Source: Deltaproteobacteria bacterium
GTDB lineage: Bacteria > Desulfobacterota > Syntrophia > Syntrophales > Smithellaceae
Assembly: GCA_017860985.1 (NCBI GenBank)
Contig: JAGFXG010000082.1
Span: 1 to 6,689 of the forward strand
Direction of reading: 5' to 3'
DNA: 6,689 nt
Positions 1-5,979 of this stretch are shown piece by piece. The first letter of the stretch is position 1. Each line of letters begins with the position of its first letter. A program made the translations under genes and the position numbers. The notes under the pieces were generated by a model that was given only the letters and a program-made list of their open reading frames with translations, searched no databases and was not told where the DNA came from.

Positions 1-80
1 AAACTTGGCCTTATATAAAGTCTTGATTTTCAGGTTAATTTGAGGTAGGTAAGCCAGCTTTTTAAATCGGGGGGAGATGA
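1..80. other. Non-coding 5' flank of the methyltransferase gene
   Basis: All three forward frames are closed early (stops at 16-18, 24-26 and 41-43), so any upstream forward gene must end within the first 43 bases. The only residual frame (2-43) codes for 13 hydrophobic-looking residues that I cannot match to TrmD, the usual upstream neighbour. A purine-rich GGGGGGAG at 69-76 is the only obvious signal. I see no convincing promoter or terminator here. Confidence 0.5.
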
Positions 81-110
81 ATGCTGGTAAAAAATCAGCT
101 TCCCCAATAA
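81..110 (+). CDS. Possible 9-codon leader ORF
   Basis: An ATG at 81 follows a strong Shine-Dalgarno-like GGGGGGAG (69-76) at 4 bases spacing. It opens a short frame coding for MLVKNQLPQ that ends with TAA at 108-110, four bases before the ATG of the methyltransferase gene. That next ATG has no Shine-Dalgarno of its own, so ribosomes ending here could reinitiate there (translational coupling). This is inference from layout only. The peptide resembles nothing I know, and the same layout could arise by chance. Confidence 0.3.
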   Translation: MLVKNQLPQ

Positions 111-114
111 CCTT

Positions 115-669
115 ATGCTTTATGTTGCTCTTTTACATTATCCGGTTTTGAATAAAGAAGGCAAGACCGTTGCCACGGCCATTGCCAACATGGATCTTCA
201 CGATATTGCCCGGACGGCTAAAACCTTCGGAGTGGAGAAATTTTACGTGATTAATCCGGTGGAGGCGCAGCGCCGGCTTGCCGGTCAGATTATCGGCCAC
301 TGGCGGGAAGGCTACGGTGCGGTTTACAATCCGTCAAGGAGAGACGCTTTCGAAAAAGTGAAAATAGGATCCTCCCTGGAGGAAGTGCTGGAAGAAATCA
401 CGGCTGCTCATGGCTGCAGACCTCAGGTCATTGCCACGGGAGCCGGCCTGCAGGGTCCTTTATTGACCTGTTCCGGGCTGAAGGAAATTCTGAAAAGGAA
501 TCATTTGCCTTATCTTTTGATTTTTGGTACAGGCTCGGGAATAGCACAGGAAGTTGTGAATCAGGCGGATCATCGTCTTGAACCGATCAGGGGGAAAGAC
601 GGTTATAATCATCTTCCGGTGCGGGCGGCCGTTGCCGTTATTCTGGACAGGGTTGTGGAAATATCATAA
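115..669 (+). CDS. SPOUT-fold RNA methyltransferase (TM1570-like)
   Basis: This 184-residue protein matches the small SAM-dependent RNA methyltransferase family typified by Thermotoga TM1570 (Pfam Methyltrn_RNA_4), commonly encoded between trmD and rplS. The N-terminal signature is clear: LYVALLHYPV (2-11), then NMDLHDIARTAKTFGV (25-40), which is typical of the family. The C-terminal trefoil-knot SAM-binding elements are also present: an FGTGSGI loop (137-143) and GYNHLPVRAAVAVILDRV (163-180). Length is normal for the family. The ATG at 115 is chosen because family members begin just before the LYVAL strand and the frame is closed by TAA at 88-90. It lacks a Shine-Dalgarno, so translation may depend on the leader ORF ending four bases upstream. 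The family is annotated as RNA-modifying, and its rRNA or tRNA target is not, to my knowledge, firmly established. Family assignment is confident; substrate is unknown. Confidence 0.9.
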   Translation: MLYVALLHYPVLNKEGKTVATAIANMDLHDIARTAKTFGVEKFYVINPVEAQRRLAGQIIGHWREGYGAVYNPSRRDAFEKVKIGSSLEEVLEEITAAHGCRPQVIATGAGLQGPLLTCSGLKEILKRNHLPYLLIFGTGSGIAQEVVNQADHRLEPIRGKDGYNHLPVRAAVAVILDRVVEIS

Positions 670-705
670 AAATAATATTGCGAGTGTCGCGGGAGGAAAT
701 ATAAA

Positions 706-1053
706 ATGAATACTTTGGAAATGATTGAAAAAGAACAGATGAGAGGGGATATCCCTGCTTTTAAGACGGGTGATACCGTTAAAGTATACGTGCGTATCAT
801 TGAGGGTCAGAAACAGAGGATTCAGGCTTTTGAAGGCGTGGTGATACGCAAGCGCCGCGGCAACAGCCGTGCTAATTTTACCGTTCGCAAAGTGTCTTAC
901 GGTGTCGGTGTCGAAAGAACATTTCCCATTCATTCTCCGGTGATTGACCGCGTCGAAGTCATGACCAAAGGCCTCGTGCGCCGTTCGCGCCTTTATTATT
1001 TGAGAAGCCTCAGGGGCAAAAAGGCAAGGATTAAGGAAGACGCCAATCGATAG
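706..1053 (+). CDS. rplS: Ribosomal protein L19
   Basis: This encodes the 115-residue large-subunit protein L19, which lies at the 30S-50S interface. Length equals the usual bacterial protein. Conserved blocks are visible along the whole chain: [16 protein letters not shown] (19-34), [13 protein letters not shown] (38-50), [21 protein letters not shown] (58-78) and [20 protein letters not shown] (92-111), the last rich in basic residues for rRNA contact. The start at 706 has a good Shine-Dalgarno, GGGAGG at 691-696, nine bases upstream. It follows the methyltransferase gene by 36 bases and is probably co-transcribed with it. The rplS-rnhB-yraN order is common in proteobacteria. Nothing looks altered. 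Confidence 0.98.
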   Translation: MNTLEMIEKEQMRGDIPAFKTGDTVKVYVRIIEGQKQRIQAFEGVVIRKRRGNSRANFTVRKVSYGVGVERTFPIHSPVIDRVEVMTKGLVRRSRLYYLRSLRGKKARIKEDANR

Positions 1054-1055
1054 TG

Positions 1056-1088
1056 CCTGTATTGCCCGCTCGCATGGGGTGAAACAGG
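1056..1088 (+). other. Imperfect hairpin between rplS and rnhB
   Basis: The sequence 1056-1067 (CCTGTATTGCCC) can pair with 1077-1088 (GGGTGAAACAGG). This gives 11 pairs including two G-U, with one A-A mismatch and a 9-base loop. No T-tract follows, so it is not a normal intrinsic terminator. It starts three bases after the rplS stop codon. It could be an RNA-processing or 3'-end-stabilising structure that lets L19 be made at higher levels than the downstream genes. That role is inference, found by eye without an energy calculation. Confidence 0.35.
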
Positions 1089-1140
1089 GGCGATTTGAGC
1101 CGGATTTCTGCCGGAAGAAAAACATTTTCATCTTGTTGCG

Positions 1141-1761
1141 ATGAATACATTCGAAAAGCGTGCTTATGGTGACGGCTACCGTTGCATTGCGGGCGTTGAT
1201 GAAGCAGGACGCGGACCGCTGGCCGGTCCTGTTGTAGCTGCCGCCGTAATCTTTCCCGCCGGCTATCAAAATTCACAAATTAACGATTCCAAAAAACTGA
1301 CCGCCCGTAAAAGAGATGAGCTCTACAAGATAATCTGGGATGATGCCGCAGCTGTAGGTGTGGGAGTTGCCGAAGCCGATGTCATTGACCGGATAAACAT
1401 TCTGCAGGCGTCGCTTCAGGCAATGCGCGAAGCGGTTCTGGATCTGGCCAAAATCCCCGATTTTATCCTCATCGACGGCTTATACACCCTTGCGATTGAC
1501 ACGCCGCAGAAGGCCCTGGTGAAAGGCGATGCAATCAGCATTTCCATTGCCGCCGCTTCCATTATCGCCAAGGTCTCGCGGGACCGGATCATGGAAATGT
1601 ATCACCGCCAGTTTCCCCAGTACAATTTTCAGCAAAACAAGGGTTACGGCACGGCCGAACACCGCAAGATCCTTAAGGAGATCGGAATGTGCAAAATCCA
1701 TCGCCGGTCGTTCCATTTAAAAAATTATGATGTTAGACAAATCGTCCTCGACTGGTCCTGA
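1141..1761 (+). CDS. rnhB: Ribonuclease HII
   Basis: RNase HII cuts the RNA strand of RNA-DNA hybrids and starts removal of single ribonucleotides misincorporated in DNA; it acts in the cytoplasm. The 206-residue protein carries the family's catalytic DEDD set: D20 and E21 in the VDEAGRGPLAGP motif (19-30), D112 in LIDG (110-113) and D130 in VKGDA (127-131). The GRG triplet (23-25) that reads the ribonucleotide 2'-OH is present, as are NDSKKLTARKRDELY (48-62) and SIAAASIIAKVSRDR (135-149). Length is normal. The ATG at 1141 lacks a clear Shine-Dalgarno. The frame stays open back to 1099 but offers no ATG, GTG or TTG there, so 1141 is the best start. The stop codon lies two bases before yraN, so the two are probably translated together. 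Confidence 0.96.
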   Translation: MNTFEKRAYGDGYRCIAGVDEAGRGPLAGPVVAAAVIFPAGYQNSQINDSKKLTARKRDELYKIIWDDAAAVGVGVAEADVIDRINILQASLQAMREAVLDLAKIPDFILIDGLYTLAIDTPQKALVKGDAISISIAAASIIAKVSRDRIMEMYHRQFPQYNFQQNKGYGTAEHRKILKEIGMCKIHRRSFHLKNYDVRQIVLDWS

Positions 1762-1763
1762 TC

Positions 1764-2144
1764 ATGGAAAAAAGAGACACAAGAAAGCAAGTAACCGGTC
1801 AGAAAGGGGAAGATATTGCAGCAGGTTTCCTGGAGAAAAACGGTTATCGGATTTCCGAACGCAACTATCGCTGCCCGATCGGTGAAATCGACATTGTTGC
1901 CCGCGACAAAAACGAGCTGGTATTTGTGGAAGTTAAAACAAGAAGATCAGGGGAGCTGGGTTATCCCGAGCAGGCGGTGGGCATCAAAAAGCAGAAAAAA
2001 ATTTCTCAGCTTGCCCTGTGGTACCTTCAGGAAAAGAAGCTTCACGGTGTCCGTGCGCGTTTTGATGTTGTGGCCGTCATGATCCAGCCTTCCGGAAACG
2101 ACATTCGCCTGATCAAAAACGCTTTTGATTTTGTTTCTTATTGA
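1764..2144 (+). CDS. yraN: YraN/UPF0102 predicted nuclease-fold protein
   Basis: This 126-residue protein belongs to the UPF0102/YraN family, predicted to have a PD-(D/E)XK endonuclease fold; the cellular role is poorly defined. Visible family motifs are the GQKGEDIAAGFLEKNGY start (12-28, with E16), the YRCPIGEIDIVARD strand pair (35-48, with E41 and D43), LVFVEVKTR (52-60, with E56 and K58 as the ExK element) and RARFDVVAV (97-105). Length is normal (about 110-130 residues). The ATG lies two bases after the rnhB stop with no Shine-Dalgarno, so translation is probably coupled to rnhB. Its stop codon faces the end of the opposing UGD gene across only 12 bases. Confidence 0.93.
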   Translation: MEKRDTRKQVTGQKGEDIAAGFLEKNGYRISERNYRCPIGEIDIVARDKNELVFVEVKTRRSGELGYPEQAVGIKKQKKISQLALWYLQEKKLHGVRARFDVVAVMIQPSGNDIRLIKNAFDFVSY

Positions 2145-2159
2145 TTCATGACGGAATCA
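2142..2159. repeat. Inverted repeat spanning the two convergent stop codons
   Basis: TGATTC (2142-2147) and GAATCA (2154-2159) form a perfect 6-base inverted repeat around a 6-base spacer. The outer three bases of each arm are the TGA stop codons of yraN (+) and ugd (-), so half of the symmetry follows from two genes ending in the same codon. The stem is short, AT-leaning and lacks a T-tract on either side, so it is unlikely to terminate transcription well by itself. No other terminator fits in the 12-base gap. Confidence 0.4.
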
Positions 2160-3542
2160 CAGGCGTGTCAGGGGCGGTTTTCCGATGGGAAACACATTGA
2201 AACCGATTTCAAAACACTTCCGGTGATCGATGATGTTGCGCCCGTCAAAAATAAAAGCGGGTTTCACCATCGATCTGTATATCTTGCCGTAATCCAGTTT
2301 CCGGTAAAGATCCCAGTCCGTCATAATCACAAGCGCGTGGCAGCCGACGGCGGCGCGGTAGGGATCTTCGACGTAGCTAATTTGCCCTTGAGCATCTTCC
2401 AGATCAGTGGCGGCGTTGGCCAGAGCCTGAGGATCGGAGATGACCACTTCCGCATGTTCCTCGAGCAGTTTTCGTGTAATATTGATGGCCGGGCTTTCAC
2501 GCGTGTCTCCCGTGTCCGCCTTGAATGCAAAACCCAGCACGCAGATTTTTTTCCCCGCCAGCGTGTTGAACATGGATTGGAGAACGTTGGCAATAAAGCG
2601 GTCCTGCTGGTATTCGTTGATCCCAACGACGCTTTCCCAGTAGTCGGCCACTTCCGGCAAACCGTAAAAACGGCACAGATACACGAGATTTAGAATATCT
2701 TTCTTGAAGCAGGAGCCGCCAAAGCCGATTCCCGCCCTGAGAAACTTGGCGCCGATGCGGCTGTCCGTGCCTACGGCCCGGGCCACTTCGGAGATGTCCG
2801 CGTCCGCTTTTTCGCAAAGTGCCGAGATGGAGTTGATTGACGAAACCCTCTGTGCCAGGAAAGCGTTGGCCACCAGCTTGGAAAGCTCGGCGCTCCAGAT
2901 ATTGGACGTGATGATTTTTTCGGCAGGCACCCAGCGCGAGTAAATTTGCACCAGCTCCTCACGGGCGGCAAGCCCGCTTTTCGTTTCCCGTGATCCAATC
3001 AGGACGCGGTCGGGATTTTCCAGATCGTTCATCGCGGTTCCCTCGGCCATGAATTCCGGATTGGAGAGAACATCGAAGGTGATGTCGCCTTTTCCCGAGG
3101 CCAGGATCCGTTCCATGGCCAGCGCGGTTTTAATGGGCAGCGTGCTTTTTTCGATGACGATTTTTGAAGACTGCGAATATTCCAGAATCTGCCGTGCCGT
3201 TTTCTCCCAGTACTGCAGGTCGGCGGCCTGACCGGCGCCTGCTCCGAACGTTTTTGTCGGTGTATTGACGCAGACGAAAATAATGTCGTTTTCCGCGATC
3301 TGGGTTTCAATATCCGTGGAAAAGAATAAATTTCTGTTGCGGGTTTTCTTTACGATTTTCTCGAGCCCCGGCTCGTAGACGGGGAGCCGCTCGGAGTTCC
3401 AGGCGGCGATGCGCTGCGCGTTGATGTCCACCACGGTGACTTTATAGTCGGGGCATTTGCAGGCAATCATAACCATGGACGGAGCGCCGACATAGCCTGC
3501 CCCGATGCAGAGAATTTTCTTTTTAAATTGTATTTTCTTCAT
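2157..3542 (-). CDS. ugd: UDP-glucose 6-dehydrogenase, eukaryotic-like type
   Basis: This enzyme oxidises UDP-glucose to UDP-glucuronate with two NAD+ in the cytoplasm. In 461 residues it shows an N-terminal Rossmann motif GAGYVG (14-19), D39 ending the second strand, VNTPTKT (92-98), EKST (131-134), SNPEFMAEGTA (160-170), and the catalytic segment GFGGSCFKKD (273-282) with nucleophile C278. K222 and N226 (SKLVANAF) and E163 are the other expected catalytic residues. A C-terminal UDP-binding domain follows, with GFAFKADTGDTRES and FIFDGRNIID. Motifs such as AWNSERLPVYEPGL (47-60), NLFFST and NLVYLC match animal and plant UGDH closely. It lacks the C-terminal extension of the human enzyme. The start at 3542 has GAGG four bases upstream. 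It follows the UXS gene by 16 bases and consumes the substrate one step before it in the pathway. Confidence 0.95.
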   Translation of the reverse strand: MKKIQFKKKILCIGAGYVGAPSMVMIACKCPDYKVTVVDINAQRIAAWNSERLPVYEPGLEKIVKKTRNRNLFFSTDIETQIAENDIIFVCVNTPTKTFGAGAGQAADLQYWEKTARQILEYSQSSKIVIEKSTLPIKTALAMERILASGKGDITFDVLSNPEFMAEGTAMNDLENPDRVLIGSRETKSGLAAREELVQIYSRWVPAEKIITSNIWSAELSKLVANAFLAQRVSSINSISALCEKADADISEVARAVGTDSRIGAKFLRAGIGFGGSCFKKDILNLVYLCRFYGLPEVADYWESVVGINEYQQDRFIANVLQSMFNTLAGKKICVLGFAFKADTGDTRESPAINITRKLLEEHAEVVISDPQALANAATDLEDAQGQISYVEDPYRAAVGCHALVIMTDWDLYRKLDYGKIYRSMVKPAFIFDGRNIIDHRKCFEIGFNVFPIGKPPLTRL

Positions 3543-3558
3543 TGGACCTCTTCTCTTT

Positions 3559-4497
3559 TCATGTTTTCAGGATATCGCGGAAGTATTGAATGGTCTGAAC
3601 CAGCCCCTGCTCCAGGGAAATTTTCGGCTTCCAGCCCAGCCTGTTTTCCGCCAGCGTAATGTCGGGTTTGCGCTGCGCCGGATCATCCGCGGGAAGCGGC
3701 TGAAAATCGATTTCAGAGTGGCTGCCCGTCATGTCGATCACCATCCGGGCCAGTTGCAGAATGGTGAATTCGCCGGGATTACCGATATTCACCGGACCGA
3801 AAAAATCATCGCCGGAGTTCATCATTCTGATCAATCCGTCAATCAGATCATCACAGTAGCAGAACGAACGGGTGTGATGGCCGTCGCCGTAAACCGTGAT
3901 GTTCTTTCCCTGCAGGGCCTGGATGATAAAATTGCTGACAACGCGACCGTCGTTCACGGCCATGCGCGGACCGTAGGTATTGAAGATGCGTACGATCTTG
4001 GTGTTGACGGAATTCTGCCTGCGGTAATCCATCATCAGGCATTCGGCAGCCCGTTTGCCTTCATCGTAGCAGCTGCGGATGCCGATGGGATTGACGCGTC
4101 CCCAGTAGGATTCAGTCTGCGGGTGAACGTCCGGGTCGCCGTAAACTTCCGATGTGGAAGCCTGAAGGATTTTGGCCTTTGTCCTTTTGGCGATTCCCAG
4201 AACATTAATAGCGCCCATGACGTTGGTCTTGATCGTTTTGATGGGATTGAACTGGTAGTGTACCGGGGATGCCGGGCAGGCCAGATTGTAGATTTCGTCC
4301 ACTTCCAGATAAATGGGGTTGATAATGTCATGGCGGATCAGCTCAAAATGCGGATGCCCCGTCAGATGGGATATGTTGTTCTTGCTGCCGGTGAAAAAGT
4401 TGTCCAGGCAGACAATGTCGTTGCCTTCATTTAAAAGCCGTTCGCAGAGATGGGAGCCCAGGAATCCCGCACCGCCCGTAACCAGTATTCGTTTCAT
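3559..4497 (-). CDS. uxs: UDP-glucuronate decarboxylase (UDP-xylose synthase)
   Basis: UXS converts UDP-glucuronate to UDP-xylose and CO2 using bound NAD+ through a 4-keto intermediate; it is an extended short-chain dehydrogenase. The 312-residue protein has the NAD motif TGGAGFLG (7-14), D32 for the NAD ribose, the [10 protein letters not shown] segment (113-122) with T115, S116 and E117, and the catalytic Y144-x-x-x-K148 in [10 protein letters not shown]. The blocks [11 protein letters not shown] (72-82), YWGRVNPIG (131-139) and the [10 protein letters not shown] region are hallmarks that separate UXS from dTDP-glucose dehydratases and GalE. Length fits soluble bacterial UXS; the membrane-anchor extension of animal UXS1 is absent. 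The start at 4497 has only a weak GGA upstream. It is the first gene of a two-gene operon with ugd. UDP-xylose is probably used for surface glycans, but no glycosyltransferase lies in the window. Confidence 0.94.
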   Translation of the reverse strand: MKRILVTGGAGFLGSHLCERLLNEGNDIVCLDNFFTGSKNNISHLTGHPHFELIRHDIINPIYLEVDEIYNLACPASPVHYQFNPIKTIKTNVMGAINVLGIAKRTKAKILQASTSEVYGDPDVHPQTESYWGRVNPIGIRSCYDEGKRAAECLMMDYRRQNSVNTKIVRIFNTYGPRMAVNDGRVVSNFIIQALQGKNITVYGDGHHTRSFCYCDDLIDGLIRMMNSGDDFFGPVNIGNPGEFTILQLARMVIDMTGSHSEIDFQPLPADDPAQRKPDITLAENRLGWKPKISLEQGLVQTIQYFRDILKT

Positions 4498-4601
4498 ATT
4501 ATTCCGATGTCGATCTGTATAGTATTTTATTCATATTTTTGCTATTAAAGCCGAAACAAGACACGGATGTCAACAACAAAAAGCATTTTAAAGAAGACTG
4601 T
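4498..4601. promoter_or_regulatory. AT-rich divergent promoter region, uxs-ugd / rsmI
   Basis: These 104 bases separate the start of the leftward uxs-ugd operon from the rightward rsmI gene and must hold promoters for at least the leftward unit. Reading leftward, a TACTAT (4524-4519) with TTAATA 18 bases upstream (4548-4543), or an overlapping TAAAAT (4529-4524), could serve as -10/-35 elements; each is only a partial match to sigma-70 consensus. I see no convincing rightward promoter and no clear operator. Elements were found by eye and are tentative. Confidence 0.3.
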
Positions 4602-5471
4602 ATGAATCAACGCGACGCTGAAAAAAAAGGAATACTATACATGGTTGCCACGCCCATAGGCAATCTTGAAGATATTACCGTGAGAGCGCTTCGCGTGCTG
4701 AAAGAAGTTGACCTGATTGCTGCGGAAGACACCCGTCATTCCAGAATCCTGCTCACCGCCTACGGCATCAGGACACCGCTGATCAGCCTGCATGAGCACA
4801 ATGAAAGGGAACGCAGCACGCTGATTGTCTCGAAAATTGAGAACGGCATGAGTGTCGCATATGTCTCCGACGCAGGCACACCCTGTGTTTCCGATCCGGG
4901 ATATCATCTGGCCGCAGCTGCCCTGGAAAACGGCATACGTGTGGTTCCCGTTCCCGGACCTTCCGCCGTCATTGCCGCATTGTCCGTCTGCGGTTTTCCC
5001 GCGGACCAATTTTTATTTTACGGATTTCTGCCGCCTAAATCAAACAGGCGCCGCCGCTTTCTGGAGTCCATCAGGGATGAAGAACAAACCCTCATATTTT
5101 ATGAATCCCCGGCAAGGATCGCCGATGCAATGCAGGAAATTCATGAAGTGCTCGGAGACCGGCAGGTCCTCGTAGCTCGTGAACTGACCAAGGTATTTGA
5201 GGAAATCAGGCGGGGAAAGATTTCGGATATTGCGGCGGGGATGTCCGGCAGCAAAGCGAGGGGGGAATTCACCCTTATTGTCCGTGGTGCTTCCCGTGAG
5301 CCTGTATCCATAACGGATGATGAAATTCAGACAAGGCTTCTTAGCCTCAGAAAGGGAAAATCATTGTCGTTGCGCGATGCCGTTGCGGATGTGGTGAGGC
5401 AAACCGGATTGCCCAGGAAAAGAGTTTACGATATGGCGTTGAAAATCTTTTCAGGTTCTGATGAAAATTGA
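4602..5471 (+). CDS. rsmI: 16S rRNA (cytidine-1402-2'-O)-methyltransferase
   Basis: RsmI uses SAM to methylate the 2'-O of C1402 in 16S rRNA, in the decoding centre, together with RsmH, which modifies the base. The 289-residue protein shows the tetrapyrrole-methylase fold of the family: YMVATPIGNLEDIT (13-26), LIAAEDTRHS (38-47), HEHNE (64-68), YVSDAGTPCVSDPG (87-100), VPVPGPSAVIAALSVCGFP, then FYGFLPPKS and FYESPARI, and late RELTKVFEE and GEFTLIV. Length fits (E. coli 286). The ATG at 4602 is chosen because the GILYMV strand must be included. An in-frame TTG at 4539 would add 21 unlikely residues. An ATG at 4641 has a better Shine-Dalgarno (AAGGAA, 4627-4632) but would remove the first beta strand. 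An A8 run (4621-4628) lies in codons 7-9. rsmI and yraN are near neighbours in many proteobacteria; here the uxs-ugd pair separates them. Confidence 0.95.
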   Translation: MNQRDAEKKGILYMVATPIGNLEDITVRALRVLKEVDLIAAEDTRHSRILLTAYGIRTPLISLHEHNERERSTLIVSKIENGMSVAYVSDAGTPCVSDPGYHLAAAALENGIRVVPVPGPSAVIAALSVCGFPADQFLFYGFLPPKSNRRRRFLESIRDEEQTLIFYESPARIADAMQEIHEVLGDRQVLVARELTKVFEEIRRGKISDIAAGMSGSKARGEFTLIVRGASREPVSITDDEIQTRLLSLRKGKSLSLRDAVADVVRQTGLPRKRVYDMALKIFSGSDEN

Positions 5472-5591
5472 AACAGGAGCTGTTGCACATATTACTTGAA
5501 GAGTTTTTTGCACTATGGTAACTGCATGTCAAAATCAACAGAAAATTAATTATTTTCTTATACTAGCTTATGTTGAGGGGGTTTGGGAAAG
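5472..5591 (+). promoter_or_regulatory. AT-rich spacer with candidate promoter
   Basis: A TATACT at 5559-5564 is one base from the -10 consensus. TCAACA at 5535-5540 (four of six matches to TTGACA) lies 18 bases upstream, so transcription could begin near 5571 and give a leader of about 20 bases. The ribosome site GAGGGGG (5575-5581) follows. A tiny AACAG-GAG-CTGTT inverted repeat (5472-5484) lies just after the rsmI stop but is too small for a terminator. The promoter is tentative. Confidence 0.35.
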
Positions 5592-5957
5592 ATGGAGGAT
5601 TCCGGAGATGTTCATGACAGGCAAATACACGAACTGACCGAAATATATGAAGAAAGAAAAGGGCCGGAACGCCGATCTGCAGACGGCAAAAATCCCCAGC
5701 AGGTTGTTATGGTTGACGGCAGGGGATATGAGCGCGGCAAGACGCGGGCTGAAAGAGTCCACAACCTGACGGATATTGTTGATGGCGGTGATTTATCGAA
5801 TCAGCTGAAGGAAGAAGTCATGAAGAAGGCAATAGAAATCGTCGAAAGAATAGCGAAAGAAATGGTTCCTGACATTGCCGAACGCATGATCAGGGAAGAA
5901 ATTGAAATAATAAAAGCGAAGGCCCCGGACTCCATGCCGGATCAGAATGAGGGATAA
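5592..5957 (+). CDS. Hypothetical acidic/helical protein with repeated LT[ED]I motif
   Basis: I do not recognise this 121-residue protein as a named family. It is highly charged, with no membrane segment and no signal peptide. Two copies of a short motif occur: IHELTEIYE (12-20) and VHNLTDIVD (56-64). Between them lies a probably disordered, charged stretch rich in R, G, K and E. Residues 68-111 should form amphipathic helices, including MVPDIAERMIREEIEIIK (91-108). This layout (short acidic motifs, linker, C-terminal helices with a P-x-I-x-E-R-x-[IV]-x-x-E-I pattern) recalls PopZ/DUF2497 scaffold proteins and the C-terminal tails of some deltaproteobacterial response regulators. That resemblance is inference from memory, not an alignment. 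The ATG at 5592 is preferred over TTG at 5583 because GAGGGGG (5575-5581) is 10 bases upstream of it but only one from the TTG. It may be transcribed with the lipoprotein gene. Confidence 0.72.
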   Translation: MEDSGDVHDRQIHELTEIYEERKGPERRSADGKNPQQVVMVDGRGYERGKTRAERVHNLTDIVDGGDLSNQLKEEVMKKAIEIVERIAKEMVPDIAERMIREEIEIIKAKAPDSMPDQNEG

Positions 5958-5979
5958 AAAAAGCGTCACCCCGGGCGCT
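5956..5979 (-). terminator. Candidate leftward intrinsic terminator
   Basis: AGCGTC (5962-5967) pairs with GGCGCT (5974-5979) around a 6-base loop (six pairs, one G-U). On the minus strand the stem is followed directly by seven T (complement of A5956-A5962; one A is shared with the stem). This is the classic layout for stopping leftward transcription, yet no leftward gene lies to its right in the window. On the plus strand only a distant T5 (5995-5999) follows. It overlaps the stop codon of the preceding plus-strand gene. Confidence 0.35.

Noticed and set aside
2..43. Possible end of trmD at the left edge
   Set aside because: Only 13 residues remain and they do not resemble any TrmD C-terminus I know; unsupported.
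664..1269. Minus-strand open frame (201 codons) across rplS and the start of rnhB
   Set aside because: It overlaps two certain genes on the other strand, and no family features are visible in its translation.
2148..2693. Plus-strand open frame (181 codons) opposite the 3' part of ugd
   Set aside because: It is antisense to the conserved C-terminal domain of UGD, has no recognisable motif and starts without a ribosome site.
3505..4434. Long plus-strand open frame (309 codons) opposite uxs
   Set aside because: It is fully antisense to a complete, motif-rich UXS gene, has no family signature and a non-protein-like composition. It follows from the GC and codon bias of the real gene.
3559..4497. 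UXS gene as dTDP-glucose 4,6-dehydratase or UDP-glucose epimerase
   Set aside because: The [18 protein letters not shown] and YWGRVNPIG blocks, and the neighbouring UGD, fit UDP-glucuronate decarboxylase specifically.
4539..4601. N-terminal extension of RsmI from a TTG at 4539
   Set aside because: The added residues are not typical of the family, no Shine-Dalgarno precedes the TTG, and the region is better read as the divergent promoter spacer.
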